Origin: Cercis canadensis | Lineage: Eukaryota; Streptophyta; Magnoliopsida; Fabales; Fabaceae | Direction: 5' to 3' | Length of the DNA: 64,000 bases | Assembly (NCBI GenBank): GCA_003255065.1 | Contig: QAOA01005269.1 | Span: 56,836 to 120,835, forward strand | Position numbers and translations under genes: made by a program | The notes under the pieces: model-generated | The model's database searches: none | What the model was told of the DNA's origin: nothing | The model's input: only the letters and a program-made list of their open reading frames with translations | Shown: positions 47,198-59,329 of the stretch, piece after piece | Numbering within the stretch: position 1 is the first letter of the stretch | Layout of the letters: each line of letters begins with the position of its first letter

Positions 47198-49617
47198 ATG
47201 GCAAAGACGACGTCGTTACTCCTCTGCACCCTGGTTCTCTTCGGAACCCTTGCCCTCATTCAGGTTAGCTCTCACTCTGCCTCTGCCAATTTCTCAGCGT
47301 TCTATCTGATCCGATCGTTGTCTCTGCATTTTTGTGCGGATCTTCAATAGAAAACATGGAATTGATGATTGATTGAGGATTAGATCGAGCTTCATTGACT
47401 TTGGAGCTTTTCAATTTTATGTTAATTGGACAAATAATTTGAAGCTTTTGAATTTGTTTGCAATTTGGTTTGTTTCTTTTTGAGTTTTATGCGTGATCTT
47501 TGAACAATTTCTTGGCTACAGGCCAAAAAGTCGAAGGAGGATTTGAAGGAAGTGACACACAAGGTTTACTTTGATGTTGAGATTGATGGAAAGTCTGCTG
47601 GTACTTCCCCGTCTTCTATCCCTTAAGCTAACTAAATCTGTTACCTCTTACTTAATTGTATCAATGTATGTTTGTTTGTGATGTTTTAAAATATAATAAG
47701 AGATAGATATAGGTGGGTTGGGTATCCTGATGCCAAATTAAGAGTACCCACAACCCCAAGGGTTTAGCCTAGTGGTAAGGGTGCAATAGATTCATCTAAC
47801 CTAGCCAAGGTTCGAATCTTGGGCCTGGGAGAATTTTTCTCTTGAATGCACAAGGCCGAAGTAGGGTGTGCCCTTAAGATCGCCAGGGGAGGGCTTAGTC
47901 TCGGTGCATGAAAGCTGGTCTGAGGATACTATTACCGATAAAACCAATAAAAAGGAGTACTAACAACCCAAAAGACTCTTCTAATTAATTGACACAAAAA
48001 TAGCAATAATACAACAATTGTTATTTCTAGTTTTAACTATTTTTCCACATAAAGGAAAATAATTCCATATTTTGCTTTCTATTAAGATTCACAATCTACA
48101 GAGAAGTTACCTGCAAGACATACGATAGATGCATATGAAATTGTCATAGTGATTTGATCTTGTTGAACATTCAACTATAGGCTTATTTGTTAGTTGTTGT
48201 AGATGGTTTGTTTTTCCCCTGAATTTTGGATGTAAAATTGCTAGAGTTGGTACTTATGCTGTGATCGCTGACTTCCAGGTCGTGTTGTCATTGGTCTCTT
48301 TGGGAAGACAGTTCCTAAAACTGCAGGTCTGGTTTATTGAATTCTCGGCATTCTGCTGGTTATCATTATCATCAACATTTACTGAAACATTGTTTTTGAT
48401 TTTATTTGCAGAAAATTTTCGAGCTCTTTGCACAGGTGACCCAGATCCTGCATCTGTTTGTTTAATATTATATAGAATAATAAAATATGTTTTAGTTGTC
48501 CTTATATGAGCTTCGTCTCTAACTGTCATATAGAAAATAATTTCATCCTTTAAACTAAGACCTAATTTGAGTGACACGTGCCTTGTGACTGGAATGCTCT
48601 TCTCATGAGAACAAATTCAGAATTGATGTACAAAGATATTTAGTTCTTAAGGTGAAGCAAATGCTGCTCACATGCTTTTCCCACTGATCTTTGAGTCTAA
48701 CAACATCTCCACCTCCCTTTCATAATAACACTGTAGAATGATAATCATGGGTTTGAATTTATGAGGTGATTGTGTTCAATTTACCAATTAAAGTATAGTT
48801 TTTACTTAAGTTTGCGTTTCTTTGTCTAAATTAATAGGGGAGAAAGGAACTGGAAAAAGTGGAAAGCCTCTTCATTACAAGGGTAGTGCATTCCACAGGA
48901 TTATACCTAGCTTTATGATTCAAGGAGGTGATTTCACACATGGCAACGGAATGGGCGGAGAGTCAATTTATGGAGAGAAGTTTGCTGATGAAAACTTCAA
49001 GCTAAAACATACTGGACCAGGTAATGTTATCCTTTCTTTCATTTTTCCCTTCTTCTGTTGTTTTTATAGTTCTGCCTGCAAAAATTGGTAAAGAAAGATG
49101 TTGGGAAATTATTGTTGTTATTTTCTATGTAAAACAGGATTTCTGTCAATGGCAAATGCTGGTCCTGATACCAATGGTTCACAATTCTTCATCACAACTG
49201 TGACAACTAACTGGTAATTATATCTATACCTAGATCTAATTACAGAAAGAAAACAAATTTCATATTATTATGATCTATTGCTTCCTGTCTCCTTTCTGCC
49301 TTTTTTATTTACATTCAGCTGATACTGCAGTGGTACTTGAAATTTGAATTTTCCATAGTCTAATGAGATACATCAAAGCTTCTTTTGCATTTCATCACAC
49401 AGAATGTGATATAATTCTGGATTGTCTCCATGCACTGAGAACCATGTAACTAATGTATTAATGTATGTATTTGATAAGGTTGGATGGAAAGCATGTTGTG
49501 TTTGGAAAAGTGGTTTCTGGAATGGATGTGGTTTACAAGATTGAAGCTGAAGGAAGGCAAAGTGGCACCCCGAAGAGCAAGGTTGTAATTGCTGATAGTG
49601 GTGAACTACCTCTATAG
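47198..49617 (+). CDS. CYP20-1: Secretory-pathway cyclophilin (peptidyl-prolyl cis-trans isomerase), CYP20-1/ROC7-like, 7 exons
   Basis: Predicted 204 aa, the length I recall for Arabidopsis CYP20-1. Exons: 47198-47263, 47522-47600, 48279-48326, 48412-48435, 48838-49020, 49138-49213, 49479-49617; all introns are GT-AG and in frame. Residues 1-22 (exon 1) form a signal peptide with the hydrophobic core [15 protein letters not shown]. The cyclophilin domain follows, with the active-site residues in [21 protein letters not shown] and [10 protein letters not shown] all present, so catalysis should be intact. It also has the plant-type divergent loop KSGKPLHY. It catalyses proline isomerisation during folding in the ER or secretory route; there is no KDEL at the C-terminus (DSGELPL). 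A 24-nt microexon (exon 4) encodes NFRALCT. Intron 2 contains a SINE. Nothing looks damaged. Confidence 0.95.
47751..47954 (+). mobile_element. tRNA-derived SINE in intron 2 of the cyclophilin gene
   Basis: After ACCCCAAGGG it shows a box-A-like TTTAGCCTAGTGG (about 47762-47774) and a box B GGTTCGAATC (47810-47819), the internal RNA polymerase III promoter of tRNA-derived SINEs. The 3' end is A-rich (AAACCAATAAAAAG). The flanks GAGTACCCACAACCC and GAGTACTAACAACCC (47742-47756 and 47955-47969) look like a slightly diverged target duplication, so the precise 5' end is uncertain by a few bases. Confidence 0.8.
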
Positions 49618-50824
49618 ACACTCTTTAAATTTTCAACGAAACATCTGGTGAAGACCTTCCATTTTCCCTTTACGTTCCAACTGAGACTACTCTTGTTTTA
49701 TAGACTTGACTACTTAATCATGTGATTAGGTAGTTTATCTTATGTGATGTTCAGCGCATTAAGTAGCATTTTGCTGGGAAGTTTTTGAAAAATTTGATGG
49801 TTGGATTTGTCTATAAGTAGGGCACAAGGCTTTATTTTGTTTTAGTTGCATGAAAACAAAAAAAAATCTTTATTTTGTTCTTTCATTCCATTAGCAAAAT
49901 TTATTCGGATTCTCTTAAAAAAGTTGAGGTCCTAGGATTGATTCTTTAATATTTCATATCCTCAATTAAACAATCCAACCCTCTTTATCTATGACCAAAA
50001 AAAAAAAAGAGAAGCGGTGTCGGCTAGTGGCCCCTGCAATCAGAATCAGATGCTTTTTATTTTTTGTAAGCTACGGGGCCTAAGCCCATACACCAAAAAA
50101 AAAAATGCAGCTACCCACCCATGTCCAACAGCATCATCACACAGAACATCACATATGTATGCAGGAGGATGAACAAGGCTTAGAACACATCATGAATATC
50201 CTTCACAAGAGAGAAACCCATAAACCATAGCCCACATCTTAACCTTAGTAATAGTGCAGAGACCCAAGAAGCAAGTAAATCTCACCACAAGAGAGCCTGA
50301 ACTGTCCCTAATAAGGCCTCCATGCAGCACTTCCATTCTGCATAATCACCAAGTTATTCATATTTTTTTTATATTTTTTGCTACAATTTTAGATTTGAAC
50401 ACATAACTCAGAATTCACAAGTCTTAAGGAGGATGTGAGTACCACTCTATTACATATCCCATATCTGAAAAAGACAAAGAAGCATATATGGGGCAAGGAC
50501 AAAAATAAGTGAAAGTTTTGTTGGGTGAGTTTATAATTTTAAAAAGTTAGTGGCATGTAGACGGGTCACATAGTAGTCTCGAACCATTTTTTGACCAACG
50601 ATGCGTCTCCTCCACCACCGTCCATTAGTTGATCCACCAGTGCTCCCACTTTCTATCAAGTCTACTGTAAACGCTCCAGTGTATCTTATATGATGTTCAT
50701 TACACTAAATTCTCCCCTTTTCCAAATTCAGATTTTTCTAGGAAGCTTTTGAAAATATGATAGTTGACGATAAGTAGGGCATAAGACAATGTTGAGAATG
50801 TATGAGCCAGGAACAAAAGAAAAC
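49618..50824. other. 3' flank of the cyclophilin gene, no further gene
   Basis: The cyclophilin 3' untranslated region should occupy the first few hundred bases. The remainder has A tracts (49988-49999 and around 50094-50106) and no supported coding sequence. Confidence 0.5.
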
Positions 50825-50839
50825 ATTGCTGCTGCATTT

Positions 50840-51025
50840 TTTTGTTTGTTTACACTTAAGGTATTCCCACACCCTTTGGATATGGGACTAATCCCTGTTT
50901 GGGACGGGAGCAGTAACCGATAAATCCCTTCCAATAAGTGCGACTCAAAAGATTCGAACTCAGGACCTTTGACCTAAAACGCCTTAGGGCTCAGCTTGCT
51001 TCCACTAAGTCAACACCTTGTTGGT
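50840..51025 (-). mobile_element. tRNA-derived SINE with perfect target duplication
   Basis: Read on the minus strand it contains box A TGACTTAGTGG (about 51003-51013), box B GAGTTCGAATC (about 50951-50961), and ends in an A-rich tail (the T run at 50840). The 15-bp direct repeat ATTGCTGCTGCATTT flanks it without mismatch at 50825-50839 and 51026-51040. The exact duplication indicates a recent insertion. It is about 186 bp, typical of plant SINEs. Confidence 0.9.
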
Positions 51026-51040
51026 ATTGCTGCTGCATTT

Positions 51041-52771
51041 ATACTATTGTGCACCCTATGCTTTATTTTGTCTAGCTACAAGGAAAGGAAAAATAAAACT
51101 CATTACTTTTGACCATGTAGGGGGCTCTTACTTAGATATATTGGAAAGTAATCTGTTCTAGTGATTGGCTAAAATTAGGAAACATTGACTTCCACTAGGT
51201 GTGAAAAGGTTGGGATAATTTGCAAGAACTTTCATGCCATTATTTAACCCAAAAAAAGATAGTACCAAATTTTTAGGTTTAAAAACAAAAGGTTGAATTT
51301 GAAAGGAAGATGAATGACTAAAAATATTTTCTCAAAGGCTTTGTTAATCCATTGCATCATAGCAAAGGATTAGAAGGGTAACAAAGAATCACTCTGATAT
51401 GAAAGGGCTTGTAGAGAACACAAAAAGAGATATTTAATTTATCATTAAGTAGATAAAATTAATTTTTTTAGCTAGAGAACCAAGGAATAGAGATTCGAAT
51501 ATAGAACCTCAACCATTTCGTCATATTTGTGAACTAGTTGTACTATGCATACTTGTGTTGTATAGAAGGGGATATCCAAATAAAAGAAGTTTGAAATGAT
51601 TCTTTATCGTCAAAATCAAGCTAAAGCAAAATACTTCTTACAAACGAAACATTTGTATATGCTGAAACAGTTCCTAAAATAACAAGATTTGGAATTTTAA
51701 AGGTATTTTCCTACTTTGCTTTTTATGTAAGCTTTGCAATCTACAGAGAAGTTACCTGCAAGACAGGATAGCATTAGAGAATTCCATATGCACATCAAAT
51801 TTCATATGTGCTGCTGATTCAATCATTCATCAAATCCATAGCAAAGGCAAATGTATTTAATTTTTGTATATTATGCTATTTCTTTCCATTGAGATATATT
51901 GATTAGACAAACAATCCATACAAACTGGTGCACCAAGATTCAGGATAAGACTAAAAAAACAGATAAAAATCAGAAAATGACTCAGAAAAGAAAAGGATAA
52001 AAATCATAAAATGGTGAAGTTACTAACAAGCTAAGACTGATTTCAGCTCTGAGAATTACCAATACAATCAAGCTCAAAATATTTTGGAAAATTATTAATT
52101 AACATATACTACAACAGAGTTAAGTAAGGATTTGTTCTGCACAGAAAGTATACTCTAGAATGGAAGAGTGCCATACCAAAAAATTGGAATAAAATACAAC
52201 ACACACATGAAATCTCAAGATTAGTGTTTTACATGAGCAACAAAACGAAAAACAAAAACGTATAAGTTTTCCCTCTATCCATTTCATAAATATGAAAATG
52301 TTAGTGTTTTCTATCCCCTAAAACATTTTCAGCTAGCGTTTCATGTAAGTTCTCCAAACAGAATATAAAAACATTAGAGAATACCACCATAGGGATAATG
52401 GTATCTTGTCATTCATTGATGAATTTACTTTGGACCATATTTATACTCACTTTCATAGGAGCTTGAAGATCGGTATTCTAAGGTTTGTCACATTACCAAA
52501 GCTTCAGAGCAACCTTTTTAATGGCCCAAAAGAGAAAAGCAGATCAGTTTTCTTTGTAAAGTTTGTTTATTGTTAATGTCATAGAACTGCATATACCCTT
52601 GGCCACAAAAAAAAAAAACTAATTGGAAATACCAAAACTGTGACTAAACCAGACAGATTTCCACCGTACATGATTTTTTCAGATAATGACAGCGTGTTAT
52701 TAAGAGTTTATGCACATATTAAGAACAATACCTTCTTCTTTTTTTAGTTTTTTACGATGTGGTCTCCACAT
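51041..52771. other. Intergenic, no gene seen
   Basis: AT-rich with no recognisable coding or transposon termini. Confidence 0.5.
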
Positions 52772-53510
52772 TTTTGGTGTAAGAGTAATCCCTGCTTGGG
52801 GCTTCGGTATGCCTTAGCCACTAGTACTTTTAGCAAGGTTCAAACTCCTAGTAAAAAATTCCTAACATTGTCTCAGAATTCATCCCATATAGAACTCAGT
52901 TATCACATCTGGTGATTAAAACACCTTCAGCAATGTAGATAAATCACGAAGCCATATGGAGATATAGTCTTCACATTTTAGAGGAGCTGGACATAGAATT
53001 TGTAAACCAATTGTTTTAAGAGATCGACATCTTCAACCAAATCTCTACTCTAAAAATTAGCAAATTCGCGCAGCCTCATCCATTTTAGGGTGCAAATAAT
53101 ATCTAGCAACAACGTACAATTATCACCTCTATCAATAATNACTTTTGGTGTAAGAGTAGTCCTTGCTTGGGGCTTTGGTATGCCCTAGCCACTAGTACTT
53201 TTAGCAAGGTTCAAACTCCTAGTCAAAAACTCCTAACACTGTCTCAGAATTCATCCCATATAGAACTCAGTTATCACATCTGGTGATTAAAACACCTTCA
53301 GCAATGTAGATAAATCACGAAGCCATATGCAGATATAGTCTTCACATTTTAGAGGAGCTGGACATAGAATTTGTAAACCAATTGTTTTAAGAGATCGACA
53401 TCTTCAACCAAATCTCTACTCTAAAAATTAGCAAATTCGCGCAGCCTCATCCATTTTAGGGTGCAAATAATATCTAGCAACAACGTACAATTATCACCTC
53501 TATCAATAAT
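52772..53510. repeat. 368-bp duplication joined by N, with SNPs between copies
   Basis: Bases 52772-53139 and 53143-53510 match along their length except for about ten scattered substitutions and no large indel. The N at 53140 lies between them. Differences concentrated in the first 80 bases suggest two alleles placed in tandem by the assembler. The first 80 bases of each copy resemble part of the SINE at 50840 (AATCCCTGCTTGGGGC against AATCCCTGTTTGGGAC). Confidence 0.8.
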
Positions 53511-53989
53511 CAATTTTTCCATAGGCCACCTCCACAAGTATTCCTTCCTCAATGCAACTTGCTAGGTACTAATTAAAGTCTTCATGTTTGAATTGATCTC
53601 TGCATTTTATCCAACATTCTGGTGGTTTCTTTACATTGGCCCGACACACAAAATATGACTAAGAAATATAAAATTACAATTTTTCTTCTAAAGTTTTCCA
53701 AATAAACACTTTCAATGAAAGCAATAATTGATATATATGAGGTAATATTTTGTGAATATTATAATTAAGATCTTGGTAAAATAAAAAAATGAACTAACAT
53801 GATTCAAATACTAGCAGAAAGTAGCGTAAATGAATTTAACCTCTCTACACTATTTTGCAAATTCCTTCATGTCATCCACACTTGTATTCACTCCACCATT
53901 ACATTAATTACATCACTATTCCTACGTCACTACAGGGCTACAACATGTAAAATCTCTGCTCTTCAAGTCATGTAAATCTTCAACCTCTT

Positions 53990-55005
53990 TAGGAGTGCAA
54001 ACGATTTACCATTACATTGCTTTTCTACTATAACTCGCTCTCCCTCTTCCTTTAGGTCACATTCTCCCTCACGGTGGTATTCAAGAGCCAATGTTCAAAA
54101 TCTTCCAAATACAGGTAATCTTCAAACCACCAAAACCAATTAAAGAGAAATCGCAGTCGGATATATACTCTTACAATCCAGAATGCTCTTTCAGAAGAGC
54201 GTGTTTTTACAATCCTGAAATATCTAGCTTATTATATAGTTAATCTTACAATTTAGTCTGTCATCTTCATTTTCAATTTCACTCATTTAACAGATAGCAA
54301 AGTCTCTTTCAGTGTTGCTGTCATTCTTGCAACCAATAGAGTTTCATAAAATGAACCACAATCATCACTGCTAATGCTTTAAAGACCTGCAAGCAATGGG
54401 ACATCAAGATTATATCTTGCAAGTACTTGAAGGGAACTTTCACTGATTGAAAGAGACAGTAATTAAGGAGACTAAAACATGTTGTATAAGAACATTGAAG
54501 AAAGAGTGAATTTAATTGGGATTAGACATGCAAGACAATTAACAGGGCATCTACATGGAAACATGGTAGTTTTATTTCAGCTGGCATTCTCAAACCTTAG
54601 CTCTAATATACCTAATTTCCTGTGTCTGTTCAAACCTTGGCCCCATTATTCACCTCCTATATATCTCTTGTCTACAACCAAAACATGATATTTTTAAAGG
54701 CTTTGTGGTGCAAGAACCACATGCCCCTTGATTAATTAAGGTATAGGAACTGTGTAACCTTAAATCGCTTTACTCCATAAATAAAACTCTTGGCAACGGG
54801 ATTGATTTTTCTTTTTGTAAATCAATTGAAAGGCAAGATAGAAAATAACAAATAGCCAAGGAGACTAAAGACTTTCACAAAAAGCCATTGAAGCAATGTT
54901 GATACCTCATATACTTTGAGATGATGATATCGCAATCAAATGAAAGTTCTGCCATTGAACCCCAATCTTCCAGTACAACATCATCAAAATACCTATGTAC
55001 CTATA
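53990..55005 (-). pseudogene. Relic of an unidentified multi-exon gene
   Basis: On the minus strand, a segment at about 54907-54995 reads YFDDVVLEDWGSMAELSFDC and continues DIIISKYMR, with AG before it and GT after it. A second at about 54430-54270 reads ESSLQVLARYNLDVPLLAGL, one stop codon, then SISSDDCGSFYETLLVARMT and TLKETLLSVK. A third (about 54090-54000) reads ALEYHREGECDLKEEGERVI. Codon use and splice-like borders suggest former exons, but a stop lies inside the second and no start or full chain can be made. I do not recognise the protein family. Confidence 0.5.
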
Positions 55006-55300
55006 TTAAGAAGAGGGAGAATAATTAGATAAATGATGAGCCAATAATTCATTAAATCATGAAACTACAAACAAATGAAATTACCTTATGTTGCCTGGGA
55101 AAAATTATATTTGGTCTTGCCAAAAAAGATTACTTATAAAGCTCGTTAATTGACTTAGGTGACCCTAAGTTGAGGCACCATGAGCATAAGGTGGTATTCT
55201 AGAACCAATGTTCAAAATCTTCCCAAATATAGTTTATCTTAAAACCACCAGAATCAATTTGTTTATACAGAGAAATCATGGTCGGATATACTTGATATTT
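54060..55300. repeat. Pair of dispersed direct repeats of about 110 bp
   Basis: Bases near 54073-54180 and 55187-55300 share GGTGGTATTC, CCAATGTTCAAAATCTTCC and AACCACCA..AATCA..GAGAAATC..GTCGGATATA in the same order and orientation, with small indels. They flank the exon-like segments of the gene relic. Confidence 0.6.
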
Positions 55301-55810
55301 GTGATTGATAGTAAAATATCACCAAATTTCTCCATGAATGGTGAAGAAATGGCGAGGAACATATATAAATCATAGATCAGAAAACTACAGCATCGCTTTT
55401 GTGACATTCCAGCTTGGAAGTTGGAAGTAATAATATAACCTCAAGACTTCAGAATGGTTTCAAGTTGATTTTACAGCAACAAAATAGAACTCTAAAAGTT
55501 TGATGAGATATGCGTCACCAAGCAAAACGTGAAATCACTATATTCTCAAACTTTGATTCCTAGTACAATCCTCGGACTGATTTGGCAGAGTTTGAACCAA
55601 GATTTAGGACTCTGAAGCAACACGAAAGTACAGCTTGGTGAAGGGTGTGGCATAGCTGATGCAAAGGGAGATTGTTGGGCACCAAAATGCTTAGGGTTTT
55701 GTGGGCGGTGGCCATGTAACTATTTTAAGGTGGAAAGGAAATGATCCGGGTACAAGTTCCGGTTTGGTTTGGGAATGATGGGCGGATGAAGTTGGGTATG
55801 GCATGTAGAT

Positions 55811-56012
55811 AGGGATGGCAATTTGCCCCAGACCCAATGGGGCCCCGGTTTTTTTACCCGTTTGGGTATGGGTATGGGTATGGGGCAGAAAAATGGGTAT
55901 GGGGATGGGGATGGGTAATTTTATGGGTAATTTGATAGGGGCGGGTCTGGGGATGGGGAAGCCCTGCCCCACCCCGCCCCGCACTGTATATAAATAATAT
56001 ATATATATATAT
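55811..56012. mobile_element. hAT-like terminal region
   Basis: AGGGATGGCAATTTGCCCC followed by G-rich GGGTATGGGTATGGG repeats and the inverse CCCCACCCCGCCCC is the usual appearance of an hAT subterminal region. It ends at an N (56013). It may be the end of the element carrying the transposase relic at 56703-58882 or a separate MITE. No target duplication was matched. Confidence 0.5.
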
Positions 56013-56702
56013 NCCAAAGTGGCCCAAATTTAAACGGGCCAACAAAATCCCAGCTCAATTCAACCTACTTTGAACTACGAGCTAAAATGGGCTAAATTTT
56101 TTTTTAATTTTTTTTATCATATTTATTTTTGAGAGAATATGAGAACATATTAATTATGAAATATCAAATATTAATATACTTAATTAAAATACGAACTCAA
56201 ATAAACTTATAATAATAGTATTTAACACATGCTAATTAAAAAGTATTTAGGACAACAATTATACTACTTGAGTTTTGACTAAAACAAATTTAATAAATTA
56301 CTAATGTCTTAAAACTCTTATATTTCGATATGGATATTTATGCAAATGACGGCATAAATATTTTGTTCCACATTTTGTCAGATGTATATGGTAAAATTTC
56401 TCACAAACATTACATTTTGCACAAATTCTTAATAACTCATTCTCATATTCTACATCAACATTTTCAAAATGTTCCTAAATAATAGGCCTTCTAGAGCCAT
56501 TAGCATCTCTCATAATTTTGAAAAATAAATAATAATCAAACCAATAACCAAATTTAAATGATCATAGCTCAAACCGACAATCAAACAATGAAGCATAAAT
56601 AACATTCAAAACAACAAAATTAAGTAGGAAAATCAAAGTATCAAACCAACAAAATAACAACCAAATAACAAGTTTAAAAATTTATTCAAATTATGAAATC
56701 CT

Positions 56703-58882
56703 TTAATCTTCTTCTTCTTCTTCATCATTGCCCTTAATAATAACATTTGACTCATCTCTAGAAAAACATAGGTCGTTAATGTCAGTTGAATCATCATCAT
56801 CATCACCTACAAAACCAAATAGCCAATTACGTGTGCATAAGAGAGCTTGCAATGTTTCGTCAAGCATGAAACTTCTATATTTGTTCAAAACACGAGAGCC
56901 AATACTAAAAACGGATTCCGATGCTACGGTTATTATTGGAATGTTCAATATATCACAAGTCATCCTTGCAATATCACTAAATCTATTACTTCGGTCTCTC
57001 CAATAAACCAAAACATTAAAACTTCTTGTGATTGTGATCCTTAGCTCTTCCAAGTAAATATCAAGTTGAGACTTTTCGACATTGTTAGTTTGTTGACAAT
57101 CAAATTCTTCAAAATCATATCAAATAATGAAATTAATATTTAACTTACATAGTTACATCATAATATTATGTGATCAAAATGTAAACAATGAAAATATTTA
57201 AAAATAAAATTCAATAGCAAACTTACATCATAATATAGTGTAGACAATTTCACTTTTCATTTTTCTCCTCCAATAATACTTGGTGGTTGACTTACATTGA
57301 AATAAGTCTTTGAAGTTGTTGCACATTTATTGACATACTCTTCAAAAAATATATACAAATCCTTCTTAACATTTTCTATTTTTTTTTTCATAGTAATATG
57401 GATCAAGTCTAGAATAAGTATACTTCAAGAAATTAAATTTTTTGGTTAGATCAAGAATAACCTCAAATGCAAGAACCACACTATATTCCTTTCAATACTT
57501 GTCAAATTTATCTTTCATTCTATGAGTTATGTTTTGAATCAACAAATCTTTATTCATCAAGTTGGATGTCAAAAGAAACTATATCCTCCAAATTTCCCTA
57601 AAATATAAATTAGATGTAAGATAAGATGACCCAAATATCAAGTTGGTAATTGTATAAAATGACTTCAAGAATTCACATATTGAAACCCCTTTATTCTATT
57701 CATCATTTGATGGACACTACTTATAATTCTTATCAATTAAACTCATACTATAAAAGATACGACGATATTTGATTACACTCTCAAGCATTATATAAGTGGA
57801 GTTCTATCTAGTGACAACATCCCGTTTCAAGCCAATTGATATATCAATTCCGCTAACTTGTTCAACACACTGAAAAAATTGTTTCATTCTACTTTCTGAT
57901 GCCCTCACATAATGCACACTTTGTCTAATTTTGTGCAATACATCACTAGCAACTTTCAAACCATCTTGAACAATGAGGTTCAAGATATGAGCAGAACATC
58001 TAATATATAAAAAAAAAACTCTCCATAAAATAATAGACTATTTGACAAGCATATGTGTTCTTTCAAGATGTTTTGTATATTATCGTTTGAAGAAGCATTA
58101 TTCAAAGTAATGGAAAAAAAAATTTCTCTCTATTTCTCAATCTTTTAAACATTCAAGCATCTTCAATGATAAATCATATTTGGTATGTGGAGGTTGCATG
58201 TGAGAAAAAGCTAAAATCTTACTATTCAACTTCCATTTTTCATCAACATAATGAGCAATTAAAGATATATAACTATGGTTGGTGCATGCAGTCCAAACAT
58301 CAAAAGTCAAACACACTCTACCAGGAATTTGGGCTAATTGTTATTTCAATTTTTTTTCTCCACTTCATATTTTTTCAGCACATCAAGTTTAGCAATTTTT
58401 CTAGAAATAAACTTATAATCTTCATTCAAATTTTTTTGGTATTTCGTTAAAAACTTCCACTCAACAATATTAAATGGGACATTATGTGCAATAATCAATT
58501 CAGACAATAGCTTACGATTCACATTAAAGTCAAATTTTTTTCTCTTCACAATCAATTAACATGTCTCCAATATCATGAAATTTAGGAATCATATGACATT
58601 TAGGAACATGACGCATAAATGAGAAGTTCCTAATTTACTTGCACAAATGTATTCTTTCCCACAAGTTTTGCATTTACACTTTTCTTTGACATCTTTACCC
58701 ACACCAATTTTAACAAAATAGTTTCACACATTAGAGGTTAATGATCTAGCCTTTTTAGATTGTGGTTCAACATTCTCACTAGTATTTGTATTACTCACAA
58801 CATTAAGAATTTGTAAAAATTCACAATCATCATCAGCATCACAACTAATAGCACAATTCTTTTCAACACTAAAGGAAGTCAT
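56703..58882 (-). pseudogene. Degenerate hAT transposase (BED finger, RICESLEEPER/Ac type)
   Basis: A start codon at 58880-58882 opens MTSFSVEKNCAISCDADDDC. Soon after (about 58730) a TGA interrupts where family members usually have Trp (NV-stop-NYF). The BED zinc finger follows at about 58680-58610 with CKCKTCGKEY and SKLGTSHL. The central RNase-H-like region includes VCLTFDVWTA (about 58300), CSAHILNLIVQDGL (about 57980) and LKRDVVTR-stop-NSTYIMLESV (57830). The last frame, 57053-56703, is intact and contains the hAT dimerisation motif NIPIITVASESVFSIGSRVL followed by YRSFMLDETLQALLCTRNWL and an acidic tail. Several stops and frameshifts mean it is inactive. Confidence 0.85.
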
Positions 58883-59000
58883 ACTACAAAAATTTTAAAG
58901 AAAAGAGTAAAAAAAAGCCCCTAAAAAAATTGCAAAAAAAATGTCAACAAAGATCAACAATGAAGCAAAGATAATAAACAAAGATCAATAGGAAACCAGA

Positions 59001-59135
59001 GCTCAGGGCCAGCACCACATAAACAATGGCTTATCCCCTCGGCTTACCCAGGGCTCAGCGCTGACACCACAGCAACCCAAAATGTCCCCTTGGCATACGC
59101 AACGCTCAGTGCTGGCACCTAGCAACCCAATTTGA
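59001..59135. repeat. Three imperfect 52-bp tandem units
   Basis: Units beginning GCTCAG at 59001, 59053 and 59104 share GCTCAGNGCTGNCACC and CAACCCAA-type segments. They may belong to a transposon subterminal region between the hAT relic and the CACTA terminus. Confidence 0.55.
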
Positions 59136-59329
59136 GCTTTCAAAACAAGAGAGTAACAACCAGAAACAAATACTTATTTGATTAAAACGAGAATACCATA
59201 AGTCACGAACATGATTTTATCTGTTCAAGAGCAATAAAAAATCTAAAATGTCCAACACTTTCTCATAGAACAATGGCAACTATGCAGTACACTCCCATGC
59301 AAGCTCAACTAGCTATAACTGTAAACGAG

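Noticed and set aside
47762..47819. Possible tRNA gene because of box A and box B
   Set aside because: It does not fold into a cloverleaf with an acceptor stem. The A-rich tail and flanking repeats fit a SINE.
50951..51013. Possible minus-strand tRNA gene
   Set aside because: It has the same box arrangement, but a perfect 15-bp target duplication and poly-A tail identify a SINE.
55850..55960. GGGTATGGGTATGGG array as a telomere-like or G-quadruplex regulatory repeat
   Set aside because: Such GGGTATGGG tracts are usual in hAT subterminal regions and are accompanied by the inverted CCCCGCCCC part.
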